A DNA stretch of 64,000 nucleotides. Origin: Littorina saxatilis. Its lineage: Eukaryota > Mollusca > Gastropoda > Littorinimorpha > Littorinidae. The stretch is from positions 17,821,496 to 17,885,495 of the forward strand of contig NC_090253.1 in NCBI RefSeq assembly GCF_037325665.1, written 5' to 3'. Positions 36,470 through 50,231 of the stretch are shown here, piece by piece. The position numbers and the translations under genes were made by a program. The number at the start of each line of letters is the position of its first letter. The first letter of the stretch is position 1. Below the pieces are notes generated by a model. It was given only the letters and a program-made list of their open reading frames with translations. It did not search any database and was not told where the DNA came from.

Positions 36470-37080
36470 TCAGTATCATTGTAAAGTCTCATCAAATCCA
36501 CTGTGGCCAAGAAATTGGCAGAATCGGCACTCCAGAGTCCACAATCTGCTGAGTGAGAATCCACCAACCTCAACATTCTCAAAGACGACAACATATAGCA
36601 TTAGTTAACACTAAATACTCTTTCAACCAGTCATCTACAGACGCCAAGAAGTTTTGCGACACGGTGATCTTCGCAAAATCGGCGCTCTCGTGAGTTCACA
36701 GTTTTCTGAGTGCAAAAAATTGTCACAAACATCCTCAACTTTCTCAAAGACGACAACAAGAACCACTGGTTAAAACACATTCACTCAGTTTCATTTGAAT
36801 TCATCAGTTCCAGACATCCACACAAGCAGAGAAGTTTTGCAAGTAGGACATTTTTGCAGAAACGGTGCTCGAAAAACTCGCGAGTTCACAATCTGTTCAC
36901 ACCTTCTCGAAGACGACAACATAATCCAACAGTAAAACAAACATTCTCTCGGCGGTGAATTCGTCAGTTCCAGTCATCCATAGAAGTCCAAAAGTTTTGT
37001 GAAATGGTGATCTTGGCTTGACAAACTCGCGATTTCACAGTCTGTACACACTTTCTCAAAGACAACATATTCCGTTCGAA
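36470..37080 (-). repeat. Four decayed tandem copies of the RAMA gene's last coding segment
   Basis: Units of about 160 bp (near 36470-36600, 36630-36765, 36800-36925 and 36965-37080) resemble the end of the RAMA-gene coding region at 37112-37265. On the minus strand, parts of frame survive: unit 1 reads LSSLRMLRLVDSHSADCG then LWSADSANFLATVD; unit 2 has ADFAKITVSQNFLASVDDW; unit 3 has MSYLQNFSACVDVWN and then a stop; unit 4 has AKITISQNFWTSMDDWN and then a stop. The gene itself has [17 protein letters not shown] and a stop. Indels break the longer frames. The units lie 3' of the stop, in probable untranslated or flanking DNA. Confidence 0.8.
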
Positions 37081-37111
37081 AACAATAGTCTCTCAATGAC
37101 AATTGAATCAA

Positions 37112-37609
37112 TCAGTCCCAGTCATCCACAGTCGCCCAGAAGTTTTGCGACATGGTGATTTTGGCAAAATCGGCACTCCAGAAACTCGTGAGTTCACAAT
37201 CTGTAGAGTGCGAAGCTATCTCTTCGTCCGCAACGAGCCTCAACTTTCTCAAAGATGACAGCATCTTATCGGCACACAGATGAGCGGACCCGTCAACTCC
37301 TGCATCTAGCGAAGACACTGTGGTTTGTGTAGGCGGAAGCAAGCTTGACTTGTGAACACCAGTATTCTCCTGCCATTGAGACGGTTGGTTAGAACATGAT
37401 CCACTAAGGCTACGGGAATTTTCTTGGTGTATTGCTGATCTCTCTTGCGGTAGTCTAGTCGTTGTGAGAGTTTCTGCGATGTTGGGATTCGCCGTTGCGG
37501 TTCGTGTGGTTGCATTGGATGTGGCGGTGTTGGATGATGACGTTGGATTTGGACTTAGAAGATGTGTCCGTCCACAGACCACTGCCAGCGAGTGACCATT
37601 GTAGCTGAT
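37112..37609 (-). CDS. RAMA gene exon 11 (end of RAMA domain and C-terminal tail)
   Basis: Begins [18 protein letters not shown], the last strand of the RAMA fold, after a TATATAAACAG acceptor. A Thr/Asn/Ser-rich linker follows, then [37 protein letters not shown] and ATVDDWD before the stop. In vertebrate ANKRD31 the corresponding tail contacts the REC114 PH domain through a conserved Trp. The residue match is not established here. Confidence 0.8.
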   Translation of the reverse strand: MSYNGHSLAVVCGRTHLLSPNPTSSSNTATSNATTRTATANPNIAETLTTTRLPQERSAIHQENSRSLSGSCSNQPSQWQENTGVHKSSLLPPTQTTVSSLDAGVDGSAHLCADKMLSSLRKLRLVADEEIASHSTDCELTSFWSADFAKITMSQNFWATVDDWD

Positions 37610-38380
37610 CTGTTTATATACACACATTTATCAGACTTGCTCATAAATATTGAAGTAAACCAACAGACAAAAGAGAGTTGTATATATATGCCTAAATATT
37701 ACTAACATCCATACACGTGTGAGATTACGTTATCAAATGATTAAATTCACACAAAAAGCATCTGAGCCAGAATTTCTTCTTTACAACAGGAGGCAATGAA
37801 ACTATTGCAGGTATTACTGTGTGTCAAATGGACACGAAACTAGGCCGCTAATAATTTCAACATTGTTATATTCATGGACATTTGAACCGTAAGCTTTTCC
37901 CCGTTCTAAATCCAACGCCATAAAGTTATGGAGGTAACATTCGATTACTCGTAAACACATAGATAATACAATAACACAAACTCAATCGTGCAACAAAGAA
38001 GGAAAGCTGCTCAAATTTGTTTTTAAATCTTCAAATGTAGCTTTAACTTTTCAAGTTTTGCTCCATGATTTTTAAACCCGGAACTCCGGCAAGAATATAC
38101 GCTGCTGCCAAAACATCAGACCAGGAAGGAAAAAGGTGTCTCACCGTACTGTAGGCCCTTGAACGTTTGATGCGTGGCAAACCGCTAACAGCTCTATACC
38201 AGCTGAGGGGGTTAGCAAAGGTCAACCCGGCGGAGTCCTCTATTCGACCGTCTGTCATAATGCTTGCTTTCTTTTCTCTTCCCTGAAAAAAGGGAAACTA
38301 TATGTATTTTGATGAAAAGAAGCGTTGTTTTCTTGTTTTGTGTTTTGTTTTCTGGCGTGTTTTTCGTTGTTTTTTCATAT

Positions 38381-38426
<46 letters not shown>

Positions 38427-40389
38427 GGGGGGGGGGTGTTGGTCGTTTCTGTTTTGTTATAAGAATCTGATAACATTCTCTGTTGGTCTCCGCCCACCCC
38501 ACCCCACACACATAACACTCACCATGTCTTCATATATGTAATCTTTCGCATTATCATTATGTAGTTATCTTTCATTTCTCTCTTCTTCGCAATGACGATG
38601 TTCTTTATATTCAAAACAGTATCATATTGCGGCGGCGACAGAAATGTTACAATTTCACATGACAACCAGAAATGTGACCCTCCACCACGAAATGAGTCGC
38701 ATGTCACCTCGCGCGGTTCTGCGCTAGGCTTAATATAAGTCCGGGGGGACTGTGGTAAAAGTGTGAGGGTCACCTTAGTCACAGGCTTATAACTCGAACA
38801 GTTTTCGCTCTTTTCTAAAACGGTTTTTACCACTGGATAGAGCATAAAACACTCTTTAGGAAAATTTAAAAATATGTAAATCATGCAAAGATGACATGCG
38901 ACTCATTCCGTGGTGGAGGGTCACAAATAAGAAGAGGTTGCACATGTATGTATATGACCGTATGTACATGTACATTCCTTAATTGTGCACGTGGTAATTA
39001 ACGATCACTGCCGAGGTTATTCCTATTGATAATTTCGCTCAAACCCCCCCCCCCCCCCTTTGTTTTTATCTATCTCCCTTTCTATCTCTGCAAGCAAATG
39101 ATTGCATTCTCACCTTCTCGTGAACAGAGAGGCACAGACGTCCAGGCAGGATGACGCCAGAATCAAGAAGTTCTCGGTAGCGGGGAGGCATGGAGGACAT
39201 TCCGCCACCAGTCGTCTTCTTCGGAAGTGTCTCATTTCGCTCCTGTATATATAAAGATAAATGGACTAGCTACAATAGCATGGGTGGGACTGACAAATGT
39301 CATGAATCCTGAAGAACCAGACGAACCAACCTAAACCGAACAACAACAACAACAACAACAAACAAGTCGCGTAAGGCGAAATTACTACATTTAGTCAAGC
39401 TGTCGAACTCACAGAATAAAACTGAACGCACTGCATTTTTTCACCAAGACCGCATACTCGTAGTTTCGTCAGTCCACCGCGCGTGGCAAAGGCAGTGAAA
39501 TCGACAAGCCAGAATAGTGCGGTAATGGTCGCGCTGAGCGGGATAGCACGCTTTTCTGTACCTATCTTCGTTTTAACTTTCTGAGCGTGTTTTTAATCCA
39601 AACATATCCTATCTATATGTTTTTGGAATGAGAAACCGTTGTTTTTAAATCGATTTTGGACATTTTATTTTAATCATAATTTTTATATGTTTAATTTTCA
39701 GAGCTTGTTTTTGATCCGAATATAATATATTTATGTTTTTGGAATCAGAAAATGATGAAGAATAAGATGAATGTAATTTTGGATCGTTTTGAAAAAAAAT
39801 AATTTTAATTACAATTTTCAGATTTTTAATGACCAAAGTCATTAATTAATTTTTAAGCCTCCAAGCTGAAATGCAATACCAAAATCCGGCCTTTGTCGAA
39901 GATTGCTTGGCCAAAATTTCAATCAATTTGATTGAAAAATGAGGGTGTGACAGTGCCGCCTCAACTTGTACAAAAAGCCGGATATGACGTCATCAAAGAC
40001 ATTTTTCGAAAAAAATGAAAAAATTGTCTGAGGATATCATACCCTGGAACTCTCATGTAAAATTTCATAAAGATCAGTCCAGTAGTTTCGGAGATTTAAT
40101 TATCAAACTCATTAGTTTTTAAGCCACCAAGCTGAAATGCAATACCAAAGTCCGGCCTTCGTCGAAGATTGCTTTGCCAAAATTTCAATCAATTTGATTG
40201 AACATGTACAATGAGGGTGTGACAGTGCCGCCTCAACTTTTACAAAAAGCCGGATATGACGTCATCAAAGGTATTTATCGAAAAAAATGAAAAAAATATC
40301 CGGGGATATCATTCCCAGGAACTCTCATGTCAAATTTCATAAAGATCGGTCCAGTAGTTTAGTCTGAATCGCTCTACACACACACACGC

Positions 40390-40420
<31 letters not shown>

Positions 40421-43400
40421 CACACATACGTACACCACGACCCTCGTCTCGATTCCCCCTCTATGTTAAAACATTTAGTCAAAACTTGACTAAATGTAAA
40501 GAAGAAGAAACAAGTCGCGTAAGGCGAAATTACTACATTTAGTCAAGCTGTGGAACTCACAGAATGAAATTGAATGCACTGCATTTTTTTTACAATGACC
40601 GTAGTCCGCTGCTTGTGCATAACGGAGTGAAACTGACGAGCCTGTTCAGCGCGGTAGTGGTTTCGCTGTGCTGCATAGCACGCTTTTCTGTACCTCTCTT
40701 CGTTTTAACTTTCTGAGCGTGTTTTTAATACAAACATATCATATCTATATGTTTTTTGAATCAGAAACCGACAAGGAATAAGATGAAATTGTTTTTAAAT
40801 CGATTTCAGAAATTTAATTTTGATCATAATTTTTATATTTTTAATTTTCAGAGCTTGTTTTTCATCCAAATATAACATATTTATATGTTTTTGGAATCAG
40901 AAAATGATGTAGAATAAGATGAACGTAAAATTGGATCGTTTTATATAAAAAAATTATTACAATTTTCAGATTTTTAATGACCAAAGTCATTAATTAATTT
41001 TTAAGCCACCAAGCTGAAATGCAATACCGAAGTCCGGCCTTCGTCGAAGATTGTTTAAAAAAAATTTCAATCAATTTGATTGAAAAATGAGGGTGTGACA
41101 GTGCCGCCTCAACTTTTACAAAAAGCCGGATATGACGTCATCAAAAGTATTTATCGAAAAAAAGAAAAACAAGTCCGGGGATATCATTCCCAGGAACTCT
41201 CATGTCAAATTTCATAAAGATCGGTCCAGTAGTTTGGTCTGAATCGCTCTACACACACACGCGCACAGACAGACAGACACACAGACACAGACACACACAC
41301 ACACATACACCACGACCCTCGTCTCGATTCCCCCTCTATGTTAAAACATTTAGTCAAAACTTGACTAAATGTAAAAAAGGCCATAATCGAATCCGGATTT
41401 CCGGCATATACCGGAAGAATCCCACCCATGCACTAGGTAGCCTAGTATTGGACTGTTCAAGGGGAAGGATGATATCTTATTTCACGTACAATCCAGGCAA
41501 GATGTGTTATGATTTACACAGGAAGAATGGTGTATCTCATATTATTTGCACTACAAGTAACGCAAAAGTTAATTTTAGATGATAAAATTAACCAATAATA
41601 CACCAAATACTACAGTCGAACCTGTCCTAAAAACCACCCCTTGATATGATAAGGACCACCTGCCCATTACGACAACCCAAAAGTATCCCCGACGAGATTC
41701 TTTCCTATATGATTCATCTTTTTTCATAACGACCACCTATCTACATAGGACCACTTATGGTCGCTTGGGAGTTTGATATAGACAGGTTCGATTTTACATG
41801 TATTTTGTTTTCTTACCTCCCGTCGCGATATAACCTTGAATGGTTGAAAACGACGTTAAACACCAAATAAAGAAAGAAAGAAAGAAAGTTTTCTTACCTT
41901 CCCGAATTTAGCTCCTGGCCGCGTAAACTTTGAACCACTCTGCGAAAGCAGTGGCCATGATGTTTCCCCCTCCCTGGCTGCACTTCCCAGTGATGCGATG
42001 TCACTGTAAACGTCTCCCGTAATGTCTGCATCACGACGAAAACTCGTGTCACCAGGCCCAAGCCTCCTTATTGCTCGTTCTCTATCTCCACTCGTGTCAC
42101 CAGGCCCAAGCCTCCTTATTGCTCGTTCTCTATCTCCCCAGTCAACTCTTGAAACCTCTGTATGCTGAGTGCTTCTTCCTCCTAATGGCCTAGGGTCTGC
42201 GCCTTTGCTTCCAGGCTCAGTTTCACCACCAGAAGCTGCTTCATTCTGGTACGAATCAGTTTCTCTCTGTCTTAGATCAGCGGCAGGTTGTTTTGTGATG
42301 GACTCTTTCTGTTTGAAAACGGTCTCTTTCGCCATTTTGCGCAGAATTTCTCTGGATGATACTGGGAAGACATCAGTCATTGTCATGCTTGTCACTGTGG
42401 ATGATGGAGATGAAGGTCGCCGAGGTGCTGTGAGGTGCGGAATGGGCTGGGGCGCGGAATTCCGGGGTCCAAGTTGTGTTGGTTTCCGAATGGTATCACG
42501 CGGAGTGTCTGTATTCTGCGGTTGTTTTGATGTCACGTTCTGCGATGGGGCCGCAGTGACACTTTGTGATGGTGTTTGAGTTGGTTGCCGTTGTGAAGTG
42601 CAGGCGAGATTCTGTCCAGGCTTCGGCGCCGGGAGTATGATTTGTGCTGGTCGGGGGGTCGCACATTTCGGCTTTTCTAAAGTCGAAGGAGTCATCTGAG
42701 CTACTTTGGTTTGCAGTAAAGACTTTGAGCCCACGTCAACCTTGCTTGAACAATTTACAATGATGACTTGGACAGGTCCTTTTTCTGCAGATACTGGAGT
42801 TGCAGTTTCCGTATTTGACGCTTGCTTAGCAAGCGAACCCTGTGCATTAACAGACACAGAAAGAATGCTTGGTTGTGACTGTGAGGCGGAATTGGTGATA
42901 TCTTCAGTTCTGGCTGATCTGTACTTTTGTGTAGAAATAGTTGTGTTCTGCAGTGTGGAAGCTGTCTTGCTACTACCCTCAGTGGATGTGTGAAGGCATG
43001 ACTCCGAACGCCCAGTTCTATCCATGCCTTCTGCTGGTTGTTCGGTTGGAACATGTTCCCTGGCTTCACGTGAAACTCCCAATTTCGCAGTGCTGATTGC
43101 ATCAGTATCGGCAGCAGGAAGGGTAGATGTTTGTCCTTCGTTGTTCAGTAAGCTGTTCATTCTCTGTGACTTGCAACTAGGAGAAGCGTTGTCGGATTTT
43201 GTCGCGTTTTCCCTGTCGCTGCCGACGCCTTGTGACGAAGACGATGATCTAGATCTCTTTCGACTCGAGGAAGAGCTCTTCGATGACTGCGAGTTATTCT
43301 GGGGTATTGGACATTTTGTGCGAATAATTCCACTGCATGGGTTGGGCACTCTGCTTAGACCAACAAAGTCTTCCCTGCTAATGGCATCGTTTCCAAAGGG

Positions 43401-45319
43401 TTTGCTCTCTCGTTGGATACAATCTATCAAGATTTCTGAGCAGTCGTCGTCATCTTCAAAACACTGTGAGACAGGGTTACAAATAGCATGCTGTGTCTCT
43501 ACTATCTCGCTGTCGAACATTGCTGTTGAGGCAGTAACGGTGTGCTGCTGAAGAATTGACTGAGACACAAATTCGGAATGCTGAGACAAATGCGAAGTAT
43601 TTTTGAACACTGGTGTCTTTTTTGGGGAATCGGCTATTACAGAACTTTGAGAGTTGCAATCAAAAGGCACCGTTAGAGTGTCAAAGGTGTGTGTTTGGAT
43701 TGTAGATGAAATGTTTTCGATAAGACCATCCATTGGTTCCGTCTGAGATTGTGGAGAGACAGCAGTGTATAATACTTTCCCCAATGCCGGGTCTTGGGTC
43801 TCCATGAAATCAACGGATTCATGAACTGTGGCTGCTTCTCTGGTGTTCTGCTGTATTTCTGAAGCAGCTATGTCTGCGTTAGTCTCGTTCATGTTTTGCC
43901 TGTCTAGGTCATCTTTCTCCCAGTTGTCGGCGTTGTGGTCGCTTCTTTCGTCCATATCTTCGTCGTTTGATACAATATTCTCATTTCTTGGTCTTCCGTC
44001 GATCCCTTTAAGATTTGTCAACGACTTCGGAGAAGATGCAGAGACCTTGCTCGACTGGCACTGTCTCGTTGCTGTTGAATTCGTTGAAGCTGTCACCGGA
44101 TCCTGCTCGACAAATGCGAATGTCTGTGTAGCTCCAGGTGAAGTCGAGTGTCGCTCATCGGGTGTAACTTCTCTCTCTGATCCTGAAACTGGCCGAGAGA
44201 CCAGCTCTGTAGTTTCTGTTAATTCTTCCTGAACTCTTTTCGATCTTGACTTTGTGCTTTCGATTGCCGATTCGGATAACCTTTCAGCTGGGGAGGCCAC
44301 TTTTGAAACGTTGTATATCTCTGTCTTTGATGAAGGCAGGGCAGGAACGCTTGTGTTTTTCGGCCGTTTCCACGTTGGTTTTGGATGCAGAATTGACTGT
44401 GACGTTTGGCTATCACTGTCCAAATACTCATCCGCGTTTTCAGTGTTCTGTCTACCTTCCTGGTCAGAAACGCCTTGGGGTGGACATGATTTCTGTGAAC
44501 TGTCAGCACAACGCGAAGCCACAGAACTCTTGTTGGTGTTGTCACTTGAGACGACATGAGCTGTGTTGTTCGCATGGCTTAAGGTTCCACCTGGTACAGA
44601 CACACTGACAGGTCCTTGAATCTCTGTCATGTTGTTTTCTGTGGTGTTCACACGATGTAGCGCTCCACCTGCTACTGGCCCACTGCAAGGTCCTTGCATG
44701 TCTTCCAGATCGTTCTCTGCCTGTGACTCATGCGTTTCCATCACAGACACTTTTCCACAGACACTTTCATACTCTTGACGGCAATCTTCAGCAACGCGTG
44801 TTGCCTGTGTCTTCTTCAAAGCGCTGTTGGCTTGTAACCCCTTCATCCTTGGCTTTTTCGCCTCGGCGCTGAATTTTGTCTTCAGCATCTGATGGCTCTT
44901 GAATAATGTTTGAAGAGCAGTGCATCGTAGAGAGAGATTCTGAAGTTGCTGTTTGGTCTTGCCCTTTTCCTTTGGTGTCATCTTTCCTGTCTTGACTTTT
45001 TCTGCTAATGCTGACTTTTCTTCTTTCTGACGCTTGTTAATCTGCCGAATGACTTTCTCAAGGCTCTGAGTAAGGGATGCTGAAAAAAGCAAAATAAAAC
45101 TAAAATAATAAAACAAAGGGAGATGTAATCAGACAAGCAAACATATATTTAAGTAGTTATTCAAAGCGCCATGATTTTTTTTAATGAGAAGCAATAAGTG
45201 TGCGTGCAAGCTTCGTGTAAAAGGATGCCTCAGCGGCAGAAACGAAAACCCGAACGGTGCATGAATGGAAACATTTATAGTACCAGATAAAAGGAGAATT
45301 CACATATCACACAAGCTCA

Positions 45320-45374
<55 letters not shown>

Positions 45375-45491
45375 ACACATATACGCACACATACGCGCAC
45401 ACATACGTATACACAAACACACTTAACGTACACACGGAAACAAAACCAATGCACATGTCGTATACGCGCGCTCAATGGTACTTGTGTGCGT

Positions 45492-45564
<73 letters not shown>

Positions 45565-45603
45565 GGTAGGATAATGTCGAGCAGCCCTTGCACTCATTCT
45601 CTA

Positions 45604-45635
<32 letters not shown>

Positions 45636-45799
45636 GCACGCGCGCATGCACACACCTCCAGAGTAGTAGGAACATGGACAGCCCTTACACTCATTCTCTA
45701 CCACACACACACACACGCACACGCGCGCGCGCGCGCGCGCATGCACACACACACCCGGAGTAGTAGGAACATGGACAGCCCTTACACTCACTGATTCTC

Positions 45800-45839
<40 letters not shown>

Positions 45840-47128
45840 GGAATAGTAGGAACATGGACATCCCTTACACTCATTCTTTGTAAGATAACAATGGTCCGTT
45901 AACACCAGTGCCGCCAGTTGTGTTGTCTGACGTCAACGACCCACGTTTTTCCCCTCCCTCAACTCCTATTGCGAACAACATTAGCTTCTCTAAGGCCCGC
46001 TGCAACTGTACACCTGATGAGTTTCTTTCCAGTTTGAGCGTTGCAAATCAATGGCACCTGTCTTCTTATTCCAAGATCATTTTACAGAAGTCTATGTTAT
46101 TAAAACTTTGCGAAAACACAAATAGCAGACAAGAATAAATTGTCATCATTTTCACGAGTTTTCATTCACAAGCACCTGGGAAATAAATCTCATGTTCCCC
46201 AGGCAATAAATCCCCGGTTACCATAGTTGCAGGAAGCAGGTTACACATGGATAATCAAAAGCAAACCCAATAGAAACGCTACGGGATTCTTCGGCTCTTT
46301 TCATTGGTGTTTCCCCAGACCTAAACAGACGACACGACACTGCTTTGCAAAGTTCCAAAAACGAACTGGCAAACTGGCAAAAGTAAACAAAAAACAAGTC
46401 GCGTAAGGCGAAAATACAATATTTAGTCAAGTAGCTGTCGAACTCACAGAATGAAACGCAATGCCATTTTACTCGTAGCATCGTCAGGCCACCGCTCATG
46501 GCAAAGGCAGTGAAATTGACAAGAAGAACGGGGTAGTAGTTGCGCTAAGAAGGATAGCACGCTTTTCTGTACCTCTCTTTGTTTTAACTTTCTGAGCGTG
46601 TTTTTAATCCAAACATATCATATCTATATGTTTTTGGAATCAGGAACCGACAAGGAATAAGATGAAAGTGTTTTTAAATTGATTTGGACAATTTAATTTT
46701 GATAATAATTTTTATATATTTAATTTTCAGAGCTTGTTTTTAATCCAAATATAACATATTTATATGTTTTTGGAATCAGCAAATGATGGAGAATAAGATA
46801 AACGTAAATTTGGATCGTTTTATAAATTTTTATTTTTTTTTACAATTTTCCGATTTTTAATGACCAAAGTCATTAATTAATTTTTAAGCCACCAAGCTGA
46901 AATGCAATACCGAACCCCGGGCTTCGTCGAAGATTACTTGACCAAAATTTGAACCAATTTGGTTGAAAAATGAGGGCGTGACAGTGCCGCCTCAACTTTC
47001 ACGAAAAGCCGGATATGACGTCATCAAAGACATTTATCAAAAAAATGAAAAAAACGTTCGGGGATTTCATACCCAGGAACTCTCATGTCAAATTTCATAA
47101 AGATCGGTCCAGTAGTTTAGTCTGAATC

Positions 47129-47167
<39 letters not shown>

Positions 47168-50100
47168 GCACGCACGCACGCACGCACATACACCACGACC
47201 CTCGTTTCGATTCCCCCTCGATGTTAAAATATTTAGTCAAAACTTGACTAAATATAACAAAACTACTTCATGAAAGGTCATTCATTCATCAAAAACAAAT
47301 GAAACCCAGCGATATGCAGGGCCGGACTACCGGGGGGGTTATGGGGGTTGCGCAACCCCCCCCCCCCCCTCCCCCTAGCCTAAACATGTACCTCACTTAT
47401 TTAAAACATTTTTTATTATTGTTTATTTTATGCCGTTTCATGCAAGGAGCGACCATTTTCCTATCTCAGAATATGACCTACCCATCAGCTTCAGGGCGCT
47501 TCGCCCCCTGAACCCCACAAGGGGCTCTGCCCCTTGACCCCGCCAGGGGGAACATCCCCCTGGACCACCACTGGCAACCCCCCCCCCCCTCTTAGCCTAG
47601 TCCGGCCCTGATATGTTTTGTCTTCTTACAGAGTCATGGAGTGCGTGTATCTGTGTTTCGATACACAGACGTTCGGAGAAACACGAACGTCAAGTTCAAG
47701 TAAAACGACCCCTGACACACACATTTTGACCCGTGCACAAGACGTTGTAGCGATAAACGAAGCGCAAATAAGAAACAATAATAAAAGCAAAGAAAATAGC
47801 AACAAGATATGCAAACATCTAACAAAGCCGAGCAAGCAGAATGACAGGTCTAATGAAAAACAAAGAGGTACTGAGTCGGAAACAAATCGCGATTCTTTCC
47901 TTCGCTGCACGACGCAAATCTTCTGTGACCTTTGACCAAACGTAGCTTCCACATTCGATCACTCAGCTTAATAATTACAACAGAAAGCCGAGGGGGTGGA
48001 ATACCGAGATGAACCTACAGAACTGTGCATCCTCAAACCTGACATATTCATCCCAACATTTAATGAACTCAAAAACACAGAAAGTTGCTTTCACACGCCA
48101 GCTCATTCTGATAATCCTCGTTCCACGGCCATCGTTGATTGCCAGTGGTTATCAAACCGGGACTCGTGTGGTTATCAGCACGGAACCCGTGTTTCAAAGC
48201 ATGGCTCCCTGGGTTGATTGTGCACTTATTTTCTCACTACCAAAATGATGACAAAAACGATGTTTGGTGGTTTGTTGACAGACCAGCTTTTTTGTCGGTC
48301 CTCGGGGGGCATATCGACTTTTGTTTCATATTTATTGACCGCGAACTTCGGCCTTGGTCAATAAATATGAAACAAAAGACGATATGCTCCCCCTCGGACC
48401 GACAAAAAAGCTGGTATGTCAACAACCCATCAAACATCTTATAATGTCATCCACCTTGAGCGTTGGACATCGAGCGCGGCTGTTTTCATATCCGATATCA
48501 GTTTAAACAAGTCTATGTCGCATGAACTTTGCCAAAAAAGAAGCTGTTGAGAGGATAATACAATGTATTAGAGTTTTTCTATATTCAGGTAGCGAACATT
48601 GACGAACGCTTGCATGTTTTTGTGTTTTCCTACCTAACTGTCTTCAAACTATCGACAAGGGTTTTTATCAATGAATGAGCCTACCTTGGTCGTTTGCTGA
48701 AACCTGGGCTGCTGATGCTCGTTCATAAATGTGTCGGATTCGTTCGATGATAACGATTTCCTCTGTGTGAACCTGAAACAAATAATGTGTTTCGCACACT
48801 CACGCACGCACGCAAACAAGAAAGGACGGACATACTTACCCAAATACACACACGGCACAAGCACACACAAACAACCACAATCACAACCACATGCACACAC
48901 AGACACGGACACGGACACAGACACACACGCAGACACAGACACAGACACACACACAGACAGACACAGACAGACACACACACACACACACACACACAAAATC
49001 ACACCCATACATATATATATACACACAATTAATAATATCATATGCCATGTAAAACGTGCACGTAAATTAAAACCACATTCACAGCATTCTTCATCGTGTG
49101 TTCAACTTGGCAACTATACAGATCGAGGTAGAAGATATGCAAAAATAGTATGTGTGGTATTTGCTTGTTCGTTTGTCTTCATCAAAAACTATTTATCCTG
49201 GATTCATACGAATTGACAAGGCTTTGACGCTGGTTCGAAATATCTGTGAACGTAACGTTTTGTTTTGTCAATAATTGAACGTTCCAACAACATACCTTTC
49301 TTGTTTTAATGTCGCTCTAAACTGAACTACTTTTGTAACTGATACTTATGTCATCTTGAGAATTAAATTCAGCAGAAGAAATACCCCTCTTTAGAAGGCC
49401 GCCAGGCTGTAGAAAGTTGCTACATAGGCCCTATATATACCCAAGTCGATGGACGCCCTTAAAGCGCATGTAAACGTCTGCACAGATCTGTGACGTTTGA
49501 CATACTCGCTTGCTTGGGAAGGGAGATACCTTTAAATCACCTCGATTCCTTCCAAAGTTATAATTGTAGAGCTGAAATTTTATGGGCACTCTTTTTGCGT
49601 GAAGAGTTCAACATTATTTAAAGTTTACCTGGCGTTCTGCGGATACTTTGTGAGTGATGTCTTTTACCGTGTCCAAGAGGCGTTTGGAATTCCAGGAATC
49701 ACTTTCAAGACTCCGTTGACTATCTCTGTCAGGCACGCTCTGGCTGTGTCGGATCTGAAATCAAATAGATATAAAAATAAGATAAGGATAAAGGTTTCAT
49801 ATAGTCCTGTGAGTTCACAAGTTACCCTCATGGAAATTCAGGCTGCGACAACTGGGTACCGAGGCTGAGCTATTTCCCCGCCACACGCTCACCCATGTCA
49901 AATTCTTCATTAGTGCAGCGCTGATTTGAGAAGGCTGCGCTTAGAACTGTACCCACGGAATACGCGCGATATAAGCCTCATATTGATTGATTGATTGATG
50001 TATATCACTGGGGTTATTTAAAATAAACTTCAAACGTGCATTTTACCTCTTGTGGTAGAAGTGCATGTAGTACTATTAATCTATTCACCATAGGCATGTG

Positions 50101-50168
50101 ATAATGCATGTTCTATTGAAAGCAACATCAACAGTTACAACAGAAACAGCTCAAAGTTCGCCTCAAAG

Positions 50169-50231
<63 letters not shown>

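Noticed and set aside
42169-44608. Several + strand ORFs of 95-136 codons
   Set aside because: They are antisense shadows of the large RAMA-gene exon, which has splice sites and phase support.
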